Of a DNA stretch of 43,382 bases, positions 29,727 through 37,921 are shown in pieces. The stretch's first letter is position 1, and the number at the start of each line of letters is the position of its first letter. The notes under the pieces are model-generated. The model did no database searches. It was not told the origin of the DNA and worked only from the letters and a program-made list of their open reading frames with translations. Source of the DNA: Planctomycetota bacterium (lineage in GTDB: Bacteria > Planctomycetota > JAJSAM01 > JAKLKS01); NCBI GenBank assembly GCA_023150535.1, contig JAKLKS010000002.1:34743-78124 (forward strand). Reading direction: 5' to 3'. A program made the translations under genes and the position numbers.

Positions 29727-30682
29727 GAGGCCCCCGCGGCGGGGATCCCCGGGTGGCCGTCCCCGGGGGCGGGCGGCGCCGCCGCCACCCCCGCGATCCG
29801 GTGCACCAGCTCCACCGACGGCCGCGCCTCCGCGAGGCCGAGGCCGCGCCCCGCCAGGGTCTCCCGGTAGACGGCGGCGTGGAGGTCCTCGCTCCCCTCG
29901 GAGAACTCCACCGCCTCCCCGTCCACCGTCATCTCCCTCCAGGCCCCCCGCCCCGCCGCGGCCGCCGCCGCCGGGAGCCGGCCCCCGTCCACCGACAGCA
30001 GCCACCGCACCCGCGCCCGCGGCGTCTCGATCAGCCCCGCCATGGTCGCCGGCTCCCGCAGGTGGACCTCGCAGCGCTCCGCGGGCCCGAAGAGGTGCAG
30101 CACGAGGTCGAAGAGGTGGACCCCGATGTTCATGGCGAGCCCCCCGGACCGCGCCGGGTCCCCCTTCCAGGAGGCGAAGTACCAGGGCCCGCGCCGGGTC
30201 ACGTAGGTGAGCACCACCTCCCGCCGCCCCGCCCCCGGCTCCCCGTCCAGGCGCCGCCGCAGGGCCTCCACGCGCGGGTGGTGGCGGAGCTGGAGCACGG
30301 TGAAGACCCGCCCGCCCGTCCCGCGCTCGAGCGCCGCGAGCTCGTCGAGCCCCCGCGGGTCGAGCGCGACCGGCTTCTCGCAGAGCGCCCGGGCCCCGGA
30401 CCGGAGCGCCATCCGGAGGTGCTCCCCGTGGAGGTGGTTCGGCGAGCAGACGGCGACCCACTCCACGGCGGAGCCGGGCCCCCCGCGGCGTAGCTCCGCG
30501 AGGTGGGCCGCGAAGGCCGCGGGGTCCGTGAAGAACGCCGCCTCCGGGAACCAGCGGTCGAGGACGCCGGCCGCGTCGTGGGGGTCGAGCGCCGCCGCCA
30601 GGTCCCCCCCGCAGGCCGCCATGGCCGCCATGTGGCGCGGGGCCACGAACCCGCAGGCCCCGACGAGGGCGAAGCGGGTCAT
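29723..30682 (-). CDS. wlbA: WlbA/WbpB-like nucleotide-sugar oxidoreductase (Gfo/Idh/MocA)
   Basis: The 319-residue protein has R-F-A-L-V-G-A-C-G-F-V-A-P-R-H-M at the NAD-binding N-terminus, A-A-L-D-P-H-D, V-C-S-P-N-H-L-H-G-E-H and the C-E-K-P-V catalytic-lysine motif. This pattern is characteristic of WlbA/WbpB, which oxidise C3 of UDP-GlcNAcA on the way to 2,3-diamino sugars. The partner acylase/aminotransferase set for that pathway is not obvious here, so the substrate could differ. ATG 30682 overlaps the fcl stop by ATGA and the stop overlaps the next CTG by 4 nt. Confidence 0.85.
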   Translation of the reverse strand: MTRFALVGACGFVAPRHMAAMAACGGDLAAALDPHDAAGVLDRWFPEAAFFTDPAAFAAHLAELRRGGPGSAVEWVAVCSPNHLHGEHLRMALRSGARALCEKPVALDPRGLDELAALERGTGGRVFTVLQLRHHPRVEALRRRLDGEPGAGRREVVLTYVTRRGPWYFASWKGDPARSGGLAMNIGVHLFDLVLHLFGPAERCEVHLREPATMAGLIETPRARVRWLLSVDGGRLPAAAAAAGRGAWREMTVDGEAVEFSEGSEDLHAAVYRETLAGRGLGLAEARPSVELVHRIAGVAAAPPAPGDGHPGIPAAGAS

Positions 30683-31620
30683 GCGCGGGGACGATGCCCG
30701 CGGAACCAGGCCACGGTCCGCGCGATCCCCTCCTCGAAGGGGGTGGTCGCCTTCCAGCCCATGAGCCGCTCGGCGCGGGACGTGTCGAGCATGCGCCGCG
30801 GCTGACCGTCGGGCTTCGAGGGGTCGAAGCGCAGGCGGCCCCGGAACCCAGCCGCCCGGGCCACGACCGCCGCGAGGTCGGCGATGGAGATCTCGAAGCC
30901 GGCCCCGAGGTTCACGGGCTCCGGCCCCTCGAGGCGCTCCGCCGCGGCGACCAGCGCCTCCGCGCAGTCCTCCACGTAGAGGAACTCCCGGGTCGCCCGG
31001 CCGGTGCCCCAGACCTCGACCTCCGCGGCCCCGGACTCCGCCGCCTCCACGAACTTCCGCACGAGGGCCGGTATCACGTGGCTGTTCTCGAGGTCGAAGT
31101 GGTCCCCGGGGCCGTAGAGGTTCACCGGGAGGACCGTCACGAAGTCGCACCCGTACTGCGCGCGGTAGGCCTGGGCCATGACGAGGAGCGCCTTCTTGGC
31201 CACGCCGTAGGGGGCGTTGGTCTCCTCGGGGTAGCCGTCCCAGAGGGTCTCCTCCCGGAAGGGGACCGGCGCGAACTTCGGGTAGGCGCAGATGGTCCCG
31301 AGCAGCACGAGCCGCTCCACCCCGTGGAGGCGCGCCTCGTCCAGCACGTGGAGCCCCATGGCCATGTTGCCGTGGAAGTAGAGCCCGGGGTTGGCCCGGT
31401 TGGCGCCGATCCCCCCCACCATGGCGGCGAGGTGAAGGACGACCTCGGGGCGGAAGTCGCGGTACATCCGGCGCGCCGCCTCCCGATCGGTGAGGTCGTA
31501 CTCCGGGAAGCGGGGCACGGCGACCTCGACGCCCGAGGCCGCCGCGAGGCGCGGGACGAGGTGGCTCCCGAGGAACCCGTCCCCCCCCGTCACGAGGATC
31601 CGCTTCCCCCGGAGGTTCAC
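30679..31620 (-). CDS. fcl: GDP-L-fucose synthase
   Basis: The 313-residue SDR-fold epimerase/reductase has the NADP loop [18 protein letters not shown], the catalytic serine in L-G-T-I-C-A-Y-P and Y-G-V-A-K with the active-site Y and K. It then has [14 protein letters not shown], all typical of Fcl/WcaG. It converts GDP-4-keto-6-deoxymannose, the Gmd product, to GDP-L-fucose with NADPH. One deviation is L-G-T-I-C where many have G-S-S-C. GTG 31620 overlaps the gmd stop by GTGA. Confidence 0.92.
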   Translation of the reverse strand: MNLRGKRILVTGGDGFLGSHLVPRLAAASGVEVAVPRFPEYDLTDREAARRMYRDFRPEVVLHLAAMVGGIGANRANPGLYFHGNMAMGLHVLDEARLHGVERLVLLGTICAYPKFAPVPFREETLWDGYPEETNAPYGVAKKALLVMAQAYRAQYGCDFVTVLPVNLYGPGDHFDLENSHVIPALVRKFVEAAESGAAEVEVWGTGRATREFLYVEDCAEALVAAAERLEGPEPVNLGAGFEISIADLAAVVARAAGFRGRLRFDPSKPDGQPRRMLDTSRAERLMGWKATTPFEEGIARTVAWFRGHRPRA

Positions 31621-32645
31621 GACCGGTCCCTCTCGGAGTGGCCGTGCTCGCGCAGGAGCCTCTCCCGCTCCGCGAGCCGGAGGTCGGACTCGACCATCAT
31701 CTTCACGAGGCCGTCGAAGTCCACCGTCGGCCGCCAGCCGAGGACCTCCCGCGCGCGGGAGGGGTCCCCGAGCAGGTGGTCCACCTCCGAGGGGCGGCGG
31801 TAGCGGGGGTCCTCCTCGACGAAGCGGCTCCAGTCCAGGCCGACGAGCGAGAAGGCCCGCTCGCAGAGCTCCCGCACCGACCTCGAGACGCCCGTGGCGA
31901 GGACGAAGTCCCCGGGGGCGTCGGCCTGGAGCATGCGCCACATCCCCTCCACGTAGTCCCCCGCGAAGCCCCAGTCGCGGCGGGCATCGAGGTTGCCGAG
32001 GAAGAGCCGGTCCTGGAGGCCGAGGGAGATGCGCGTCGCGGCCCGGGTGACCTTGCGCGTGACGAAGGTCTCGCCGCGCCGCGGGGACTCGTGGTTGAAG
32101 AGGATCCCGTTGGCGGCGAACATCCCGTAGGCCTCGCGGTGGTTCACGCACTGGTGGAAGGCGAAGACCTTGGCGCAGGCGTAGGGGCTGCGCGGATGGA
32201 AGGGGGTCGCCTCGGACTGGGGGGGCGGCGAGGAGCCGAACATCTCGCTGGAGGACGCCTGGTAGAAGCGGGCGGGGCTGCGCAGGACCCGCAGGGCCTC
32301 GAGGAGGCGGAGCGTGCCGAGGGCGTCCACGTCCACGGTGTGCACCGGCTGGTCGAAGGAGACCCGCACGTGGGACTGCGCGGCGAGGTGGTAGACCTCG
32401 TCGGGGGCCAGCTCCCCGAGGAGGCGGACGAGCCCGCCCTCGTCGAGCATGTCCCCGTGGTGGAGCCGGAGGCGCACCCCGGAACCGTGGGGGTCGGCGT
32501 AGAGGTGGTCGATGCGGGCGGTGTTGAAGGAGGAGGAGCGGCGGATGAGCCCGTGGACCTCGTAGCCCTTCGCGAGGAGGAGCTCCGCCAGGTAGGAGCC
32601 GTCCTGGCCGGTGATGCCGGTGATGAGGGCGCGCTTCGTGGTCAT
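31617..32645 (-). CDS. gmd: GDP-mannose 4,6-dehydratase, copy 1
   Basis: The 342-residue enzyme is a standard Gmd: [16 protein letters not shown], the cofactor-binding [28 protein letters not shown] with the catalytic Y/K, and N-H-E-S-P-R-R-G. It removes water from GDP-mannose to give GDP-4-keto-6-deoxymannose for the adjacent Fcl. A TATGAT -10 box lies at 32679-32684 in the 85-nt gap upstream, so this gene may begin a sub-operon. ATG 32645. Confidence 0.95.
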   Translation of the reverse strand: MTTKRALITGITGQDGSYLAELLLAKGYEVHGLIRRSSSFNTARIDHLYADPHGSGVRLRLHHGDMLDEGGLVRLLGELAPDEVYHLAAQSHVRVSFDQPVHTVDVDALGTLRLLEALRVLRSPARFYQASSSEMFGSSPPPQSEATPFHPRSPYACAKVFAFHQCVNHREAYGMFAANGILFNHESPRRGETFVTRKVTRAATRISLGLQDRLFLGNLDARRDWGFAGDYVEGMWRMLQADAPGDFVLATGVSRSVRELCERAFSLVGLDWSRFVEEDPRYRRPSEVDHLLGDPSRAREVLGWRPTVDFDGLVKMMVESDLRLAERERLLREHGHSERDRS

Positions 32646-32678
32646 GGGGCTCCGTCGCTGGCCGGGGGAAGGGGGGAC

Positions 32679-32684
32679 ATCATA
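32679..32684 (-). promoter_or_regulatory. Candidate -10 box (TATGAT) upstream of gmd copy 1
   Basis: On the minus strand TATGAT lies 34 nt upstream of the gmd ATG in an otherwise GC-saturated 85-nt gap, one of only two real gaps in the long operon. No -35 box is clear. Confidence 0.45.
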
Positions 32685-32730
32685 GTCCGGGGGCGGGCGC
32701 CGGGGATGGTCCCCCGGGGCGGGGGGGGCC

Positions 32731-33717
32731 TCAGCGGGTCCCCCGCCCGTCGAGGGCGGCCAGGTCCGCCTCGACCATCATCTCCACGAGCCCGTCGAAC
32801 CGCACCCGGGGCCTCCATCCCAGCGCCGCCGCCGCCCGGGAGGCGTCCCCGAGGAGGAGGTCCACCTCCGCCGGCCGGAAGAAGGCCGGGTCGGTCCGCA
32901 CCCGCCCCTCGGCGGGGATCCCGGCGCAGGCGAAGGCCTTCGCGACGAACTCCCCCACGGAGTGGGTCTCCCCCGTCGCCACGACGTAGTCCCCGGGCTC
33001 CGGCTGCTGGAGCATCCGCCACATGGCCTCCACGTAGTCCCCGGCGAAGCCCCAGTCCCGGCGCGCCTCGAGGTTCCCGAGGACCAGCTCCTCCTGGAGC
33101 CCCGCCCGGATCCGGGCCGCCGCGCGGGTGATCTTCCGCGTCACGAACTCCAGGCCCCGCCGCGGCGACTCGTGGTTGTAGAGGATGCCCGCCGACACCT
33201 TGAGCCCGTAGGCCTCCCGGTAGTTCCGCGCCAGCTCGTAGCCGGCCACCTTGCTGATCCCGTAGGCGGAGCGGGGGTGGAAGGGGGTCTCCTCGTCCTG
33301 CGGCGTCTCCCGCACCTTCCCGAACATCTCGCTCGAGCCCGCGAAGTAGAACCGGCTCCCGGGGACCACCTGCTTGACCGCGCTCAGCACGAAGTGGGTC
33401 CCGTTGATGTTCGTGTTGAGGGTCGAGAACTCGTCCTCGAAGGAGTAGGAGACGAAGGACTGGGCGGCGAGGTGGTAGGTCTCCTCGGGCTGCACCTTCC
33501 GGACGATCTCGAAGAGGCTGGGGTAGCTCTCGAGGGAGGCGGGGTGGAGGACGAGGTCCTTGAGGATCCCCCGCAGCCTCTTCAGGCGGTAGTCCGGGTC
33601 CTCGAGCGCCACCCGCCGCACGACCCCGTGGACCTCGTACCCCTTCCCGAGGAGGAGCTCCGCCAGGTAGGAGCCGTCCTGCCCGGTGATGCCGGTGATC
33701 AGCGCCCGCTTCGCCAT
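32731..33717 (-). CDS. gmd: GDP-mannose 4,6-dehydratase paralogue, copy 2
   Basis: The 328-residue protein shares the [16 protein letters not shown] start, S-S-E-M-F-G, catalytic [13 protein letters not shown] and F-V-T-R-K-I-T-R with copy 1. It differs in residues 35-75 ([15 protein letters not shown]) and in the region after H-L-A-A-Q-S, where it reads [10 protein letters not shown]. The divergence indicates an old duplication or separate acquisition rather than a recent copy. It could make the same product or act on a different GDP-sugar. ATG 33717; upstream G-rich sequence (GGGAAGG) may serve as ribosome site. It is separated by 39 nt from the sulfotransferase. Confidence 0.9.
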   Translation of the reverse strand: MAKRALITGITGQDGSYLAELLLGKGYEVHGVVRRVALEDPDYRLKRLRGILKDLVLHPASLESYPSLFEIVRKVQPEETYHLAAQSFVSYSFEDEFSTLNTNINGTHFVLSAVKQVVPGSRFYFAGSSEMFGKVRETPQDEETPFHPRSAYGISKVAGYELARNYREAYGLKVSAGILYNHESPRRGLEFVTRKITRAAARIRAGLQEELVLGNLEARRDWGFAGDYVEAMWRMLQQPEPGDYVVATGETHSVGEFVAKAFACAGIPAEGRVRTDPAFFRPAEVDLLLGDASRAAAALGWRPRVRFDGLVEMMVEADLAALDGRGTR

Positions 33718-33756
33718 GCCCCCCCCCTCGCCTTCCCGCCGCTCCGGCCGGCCGCC

Positions 33757-34701
33757 CTAGGAATACCCGAACCCCCTGTTCATCTCCCCGGCGATCCGCT
33801 CGAAGACCCCGAGGTCCTCCTTCCCGAGCTCCGTCCGCCACCGCTCGTCGGCGGCGACCGTCGTCTCGTCCCTGCGGTAGCGCATGGGGTTCCCGCCGAT
33901 GATGTGGGCCTCCTCCTTGCGCAGGACCGCCCCCGGGCGGGCGGGCCCGGCGCCGAGGAACCGGAGGATCCGGTCCATCTCCGACTCCGGCGAGGCGCAG
34001 AGGTCCTCGTACCGGGTCCGGATCACCCGCTCCGCGGGGAACCGCCGCAGGACCAGGAGGAGGTTCCCGTTCACGCGGCGCCAGGAGCGGGCCGCCGTCT
34101 CCATGGGGACCCCGTCCCGCCGCATGGCCGAGGCCGCCACGGCGCGGCCGTCCCGGACCTGGTGGATCACCCGCAGGAGGCCCGGCGCCTCCAGCTCCAG
34201 GCAGGCGAGACGGCCGGCGTCCTTCGTCGAGTCCACGAGGACGGGGCGGCCGGAGACCGCGGCCACGGCGCGGAAGACCGCGAGGCTGTTCCGCGTGGCC
34301 TCCCTCTCCGCCCGGACGGAGGGGGCCGCGCTGGCCGCCGTCCGCCACATCCACCCCGTCCCGGCCGCGCGGAGGAGGTCGAGGAGCCGGGGGACCCTCC
34401 GGTGGAGGCCCGAGGCAGGCTTCGGGACGCAGGTGGGGAACGCCGCCAGGTCGAGGTCGGGGCGGCCGAGGTCCGCGGCCAGCCGGTCCCGGACGCGCGA
34501 CCAGAAGGGGCAGCCGGGGACGGGGCGCCCGCAGGAGCAGGTGTGCTCCCCCGGGGCGGCCGCCCAGAGGTGCAGGCGGTGGACCTCGCCGAGGCCGATC
34601 ACCTCGGGGTGGTTCCCGAGGAGGAGGTCGAGCAGGGTGGGCCAGGTAGGCGACCCGGAAGGAGCCGGCGGCGCCGCCCGCGTCCGTCGGCCGGGCCTCA
34701 C
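33757..34701 (-). CDS. Sulfotransferase family protein with atypical PAPS loop
   Basis: The 314-residue protein matches PAPS-dependent sulfotransferases over most of its length: T-L-L-D-L-L-L-G-N-H-P-E-V-I-G-L-G-E-V, a C-x-C-G...C-P-F-W segment, and the 3'-phosphate motif I-H-Q-V-R-D-G-R-A-V-A-A-S. The usual 5' loop R-S-G-S/T-T before T-L-L-D is replaced by S-G-S-P-T-W-P, so sulfate-donor binding may be altered. A second frame entered at GTG 34705 reads F-R-V-A-Y-L just upstream, so an indel near 34640 is an alternative explanation. GTG 34701 overlaps the transaminase stop as GTGA, the operon's normal coupling. It probably sulfates the locus glycan. Confidence 0.75.
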   Translation of the reverse strand: MRPGRRTRAAPPAPSGSPTWPTLLDLLLGNHPEVIGLGEVHRLHLWAAAPGEHTCSCGRPVPGCPFWSRVRDRLAADLGRPDLDLAAFPTCVPKPASGLHRRVPRLLDLLRAAGTGWMWRTAASAAPSVRAEREATRNSLAVFRAVAAVSGRPVLVDSTKDAGRLACLELEAPGLLRVIHQVRDGRAVAASAMRRDGVPMETAARSWRRVNGNLLLVLRRFPAERVIRTRYEDLCASPESEMDRILRFLGAGPARPGAVLRKEEAHIIGGNPMRYRRDETTVAADERWRTELGKEDLGVFERIAGEMNRGFGYS

Positions 34702-35825
34702 CCACGCGCGGCGCCCCGGAGGATCGCGATCACCCGCTCCCGGTCGCCGTCGGACAGGGAGGATCCGCTCGGGAGGCAGAGCCCCCGCTCGAAGATCCCC
34801 TCCGCCACCGCCCCGCCGCGGGATCGGCAGCCGGCGAAGACCGGCTGCAGGTGGAGGGGCTTCCAGGCGGGGCGGGATTCGATGTCCGCCTCCTCGAGGA
34901 GGAGGCGGAGGTCCTCCCGGGAGGCCCCGAAGGCCGCGGGGTCCACCAGCGCCACCGTGAGCCACCGGGTGCCCGTCCCGTGGGGGGCCTCCGGCATGAA
35001 GGAGAGCCCGGGCAGGTCCCCCAGGGCCCGGCGGTACTCCTCGAAGTTCCGCCGCCGCGCGGCCACCCGGTCGGGGAGCACCCGCAGCTGCCCCCGGCCG
35101 ACGGCCGCGAGCAGGTTGCTCATGCGGTAGTTGAACCCGACCACGGAGTGCTCGTAGTGGGGAGCGGGGTCGCGCGCCTGGGTGGAGAGGAATCGGGCGC
35201 GCGCCACGAGGCCGGGGTCGTCGGAGGCGAGCATCCCGCCGCCGGAGGTGGTGATGATCTTGTTCCCGTTGAAGGAGAAGATCGCGATCCGCCCGAAGGC
35301 GCCGGCGGGGCGCCCTCCGCAGGTTGCGCCGAGGGCCTCGGCGGCGTCCTCGACGAGGGGGACCCCCCACCGCTCGCAGACGGGCACGAGGGCGCCGTAG
35401 TCCGCGCACTGGCCGTAGAGGTCCACGGGGACGACGGCCTTCGGAAGGCGGCCGCGGCGGGCCGCCTCCGCCAGCTCCTCGTCGAGGAGCCCCGGGTCGA
35501 GCGTCCAGGACCCCGGGTCCACGTCGAGGAGGACCGGGCGGGCGCCCAGGTGGACGACCGGCGAGGCGCTGGCGATGAAGGTGAGGGTCGGCACCACCAC
35601 CTCGTCCCCGGGGCCGACCCCGAGGATGGCGAGCGCCAGGTGCAGGGCGGCGGTGCCCGAGGAGAGGGCCGCGGCGTGGCGGCGGCCGGCCGCGGGAGCG
35701 AACTCCCGCTCGAAGGCGTCCACGTGGGGTCCGAGGGGGGCGATCCAGTTCGAGGCGAAGGCCTCGGCCACGAGGCGCTGCTCCTCGCCGCCCATGTGGG
35801 GAGGGGAGAGGTAGACCCTGCTCAT
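34698..35825 (-). CDS. PglE-like UDP-4-amino-sugar transaminase (DegT family)
   Basis: The 375-residue PLP enzyme closely follows Campylobacter PglE: L-S-P-P-H-M-G-G at the start, S-N-W-I-A-P-L-G-P-H-V, S-S-G-T-A-A-L-H-L-A-L, E-D-A-A-E-A-L-G, the lysine motif S-F-N-G-N-K-I-I-T-T-S-G-G-G-M-L, S-T-Q-A-R-D and Y-E-H-S-V-V-G-F-N-Y-R-M-S-N. It would aminate C4 of a UDP-4-keto-6-deoxy-HexNAc. A PglD-like acyltransferase is at 26525; the PglF-like dehydratase is not seen. ATG 35825 overlaps the wecB stop by ATGA and the stop overlaps the sulfotransferase GTG. Confidence 0.88.
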   Translation of the reverse strand: MSRVYLSPPHMGGEEQRLVAEAFASNWIAPLGPHVDAFEREFAPAAGRRHAAALSSGTAALHLALAILGVGPGDEVVVPTLTFIASASPVVHLGARPVLLDVDPGSWTLDPGLLDEELAEAARRGRLPKAVVPVDLYGQCADYGALVPVCERWGVPLVEDAAEALGATCGGRPAGAFGRIAIFSFNGNKIITTSGGGMLASDDPGLVARARFLSTQARDPAPHYEHSVVGFNYRMSNLLAAVGRGQLRVLPDRVAARRRNFEEYRRALGDLPGLSFMPEAPHGTGTRWLTVALVDPAAFGASREDLRLLLEEADIESRPAWKPLHLQPVFAGCRSRGGAVAEGIFERGLCLPSGSSLSDGDRERVIAILRGAARG

Positions 35826-36942
35826 GGCCCCCCCCACTCCCGGACGAGGTCCTCGACGATGCGCCCCGCGGCCCGCCCGTCCCAGCCGGGGATCTCCCCT
35901 CCCGCCTTGTAGGATCCCGCCATCACCGCGTCCAGCAGGCCCTCCGCCCGCGCGTGGTCGGAGCCGACGAGCGTGCTCGTCCCCCGCTCCACCGTGATCG
36001 GCCTCTCGGTAGTGTCTCTCATCGTGATACACGGCACCCGCAGGAAGGAGGTCTCCTCCTGGAGGCCGCCGGAGTCGGTGATGACCACCTTCGCCGATGC
36101 GACGAGGCCCAGGTTCTCGCGGTACCCGAGGGGCGGCAGGAGCCGCACCCCGCCGCCCTCCGCGAGCCTCTCCCGGAGGCCGAACCGCTCCAGCCTCTCC
36201 CCGGTCCGGGGGTGGACGGGGAAGAGCAGCGGAAGGCGCCCGGAGGCCCGCCGCAGGAACTCCACCACCGCGCGCAGGCGCTCCTCCCCGTCCACGTTGG
36301 AGGGGCGGTGGAGGGTGACGACGCCGTAGCGCGGGAACTGCTGCTTGAGCGCCTCGGTCTCGAGGCCCGCTCCGCCTGCAGCTCGTGGATCAGCGTGTCG
36401 ATCATGACGTCGCCCACGAGCCGCACCTTCGCGGGGTCCGCCCCCTCCCGGAGGAGGTTCTCCTCCCCGCTGCGCTCGGTGACGTAGAGGAGGTCCGCCA
36501 CCGCGTCGGTCACGATCCGGTTGATCTCCTCCGGCATGGTCCGGTCGAAGGAGCGGAGCCCCGCCTCCACGTGGGCCACGGGGACGCCGAGCTTCACCGC
36601 GGCGAGCGCCGCCGCCATGGTGGAGTTCACGTCCCCCACCACCACGACCCCCGCGGGGGCCGGGTCCATGGCGAGGAGCCGGGCCTCGACCGCCTCCATC
36701 ACCCTCCCCGTCTGCGCCCCGTGGCCCCCGGAGCCCACGCCGAGGTGCACGTCCGGCTCCGGGATCCCCAGCTCCTCGAAGAAGACCGCCGACATGCCGG
36801 CGTCGTAGTGCTGGCCGGTGTGGACGAGGACGCGGCGGAAGGGGTCCCCCGCCGCGCGGAGCGCGCGGACGAGGGGGGCGATCTTCATGAAGTTGGGCCG
36901 GGCCCCCGCGACGAGGACCAGGGCCGGCGCGGCGTCGCTCAC
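35822..36942 (-). pseudogene. wecB: UDP-GlcNAc 2-epimerase, split by a frameshift
   Basis: The two halves lie in different frames. Frame one (from GTG 36942) gives V-A-G-A-R-P-N-F-M-K, H-T-G-Q-H-Y-D, V-V-V-G-D-V-N-S-T, H-V-E-A-G-L-R-S-F-D and ends in sense near 36367. Frame two begins with L-E-T-E-A-L at 36364 and continues V-T-L-H-R-P-S-N-V-D, D-S-G-G-L-Q-E-E, M-R-D-T-T-E-R-P to the stop. Joined, they give about 373 residues, the normal WecB length, needing one inserted base near 36363-36369. All active-site motifs survive and the stop still overlaps the next ATG (ATGA), so a sequencing error or a very recent mutation is likelier than an old pseudogene. The enzyme interconverts UDP-GlcNAc and UDP-ManNAc. 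Confidence 0.88.
36011..36032. promoter_or_regulatory. Intragenic palindrome-like element in wecB
   Basis: AGTGTCTC-N6-TGATACAC matches 17 of 22 bases of the element at 24701 and keeps the same arm spacing (GTCTC-N7-GATAC, one arm mismatch). It codes C-I-T-M-R-D-T with the locally unusual codons TGT, AGA and ACT, in the same codon phase as in wbqC. Confidence 0.42.
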
Positions 36943-36961
36943 GGTCGTCCGGTCCTTCCGG

Positions 36962-37921
36962 TCACAGGCACCCCAGCAGGGCGAGACCCGCCGCCACGCA
37001 GGCCGCCTGGAGGCCCGCGCACGCGAGGGCCACGGCGGTCCGGCCCAGCCCCCGCCGCGCGAGGAAATCGTAGAGGTGGCTCCGGTCGCCGGCGAAGGGA
37101 GATGCGCCCCGGGCGACCCGCCGGGCGATGGCGAGGGCCGCGTCGAGGACGGGGAGGCCGACGAGGAGGACGGCGCCGGCGAGCCCCCTCGCCGACCCCT
37201 CGGCGAGGCCGACGGTGAGGGCGAGGGTCCCCGCGAGGAAGCCGCAGAGGTAGGCCCCGTTGTCGCCGAGGAAGACCGAGGCGGGCGGGAGGTTGTGGAG
37301 GAGGAAGCCGGCCGCCGCCCCGCCGAGCGCGGCGGCGAGGGGGGCGACCCCCGGGGGCCCGATCTCCGCGGCCGCGGCGAAGACGCCCGCCGCCGTCAGG
37401 AGGACGGCGCTCCCGGCGAGGCCGTCCATCCCGTCGAACATGTTGAGGGCGTTGACGCCGCCGGCGGCGAAGAGGGTGCCGAGGAGGATCACCCCCGCGA
37501 TCCCGGCCGCGGCGAAGGGGCCCGGGAGGGAGGAGGGCCAGAGCCCCGTGCCCGCGGCGAGGGCGGCGGCCGCCGACCCGAGGAGGACCTCCACCAGGAG
37601 CCGCGCCGCGGGGGGGACGTCGGCCACGTCGTCCCGGAAGCCGAGGATCCCCGCCGCTCCCGCGGCGGCGAGGAGCCCGAGGAGCCCGACCGCCTCCGCT
37701 CCCCCCGAACCCCCGGGCGCCCACCCGGCGAGGACGCCCGCCAGGAGCCCCGCCGCCACGCCGATCCCTCCCACGAAGGGCACGGGCGCGGCGTGGATCT
37801 TGAGGGGGTCCCCTCCCGCCTCGTCGAGGAGGCGGCGCCGCTCCGCCCACCGCCGGAGGAGGGGGATGAGGGCGGCGGACAGGAGGAGGGCGGCGCCGGC
37901 GGCGGCGGCCGCGGGGCTCAT
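36962..37921 (-). CDS. WecA/MraY-type polyprenyl-phosphate sugar-1-phosphate transferase
   Basis: The 319-residue membrane protein has about ten helices and the family's cytoplasmic motifs: G-F-R-D-D-V-A-D-V (the catalytic DD), N-A-L-N-M-F-D-G-M-D-G-L-A-G, N-L-P-P-A-S-V-F-L-G-D-N-G and D-R-S-H-L-Y-D near the C-terminus, replacing the H-x-H-H motif of WecA. It transfers a sugar-1-phosphate (such as GlcNAc-1-P) to undecaprenyl phosphate, the first step in building a lipid-linked glycan, so it probably initiates the product of this locus. ATG 37921 overlaps the upstream stop by ATGA; wecB starts 19 nt downstream. Confidence 0.9.
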   Translation of the reverse strand: MSPAAAAAGAALLLSAALIPLLRRWAERRRLLDEAGGDPLKIHAAPVPFVGGIGVAAGLLAGVLAGWAPGGSGGAEAVGLLGLLAAAGAAGILGFRDDVADVPPAARLLVEVLLGSAAAALAAGTGLWPSSLPGPFAAAGIAGVILLGTLFAAGGVNALNMFDGMDGLAGSAVLLTAAGVFAAAAEIGPPGVAPLAAALGGAAAGFLLHNLPPASVFLGDNGAYLCGFLAGTLALTVGLAEGSARGLAGAVLLVGLPVLDAALAIARRVARGASPFAGDRSHLYDFLARRGLGRTAVALACAGLQAACVAAGLALLGCL

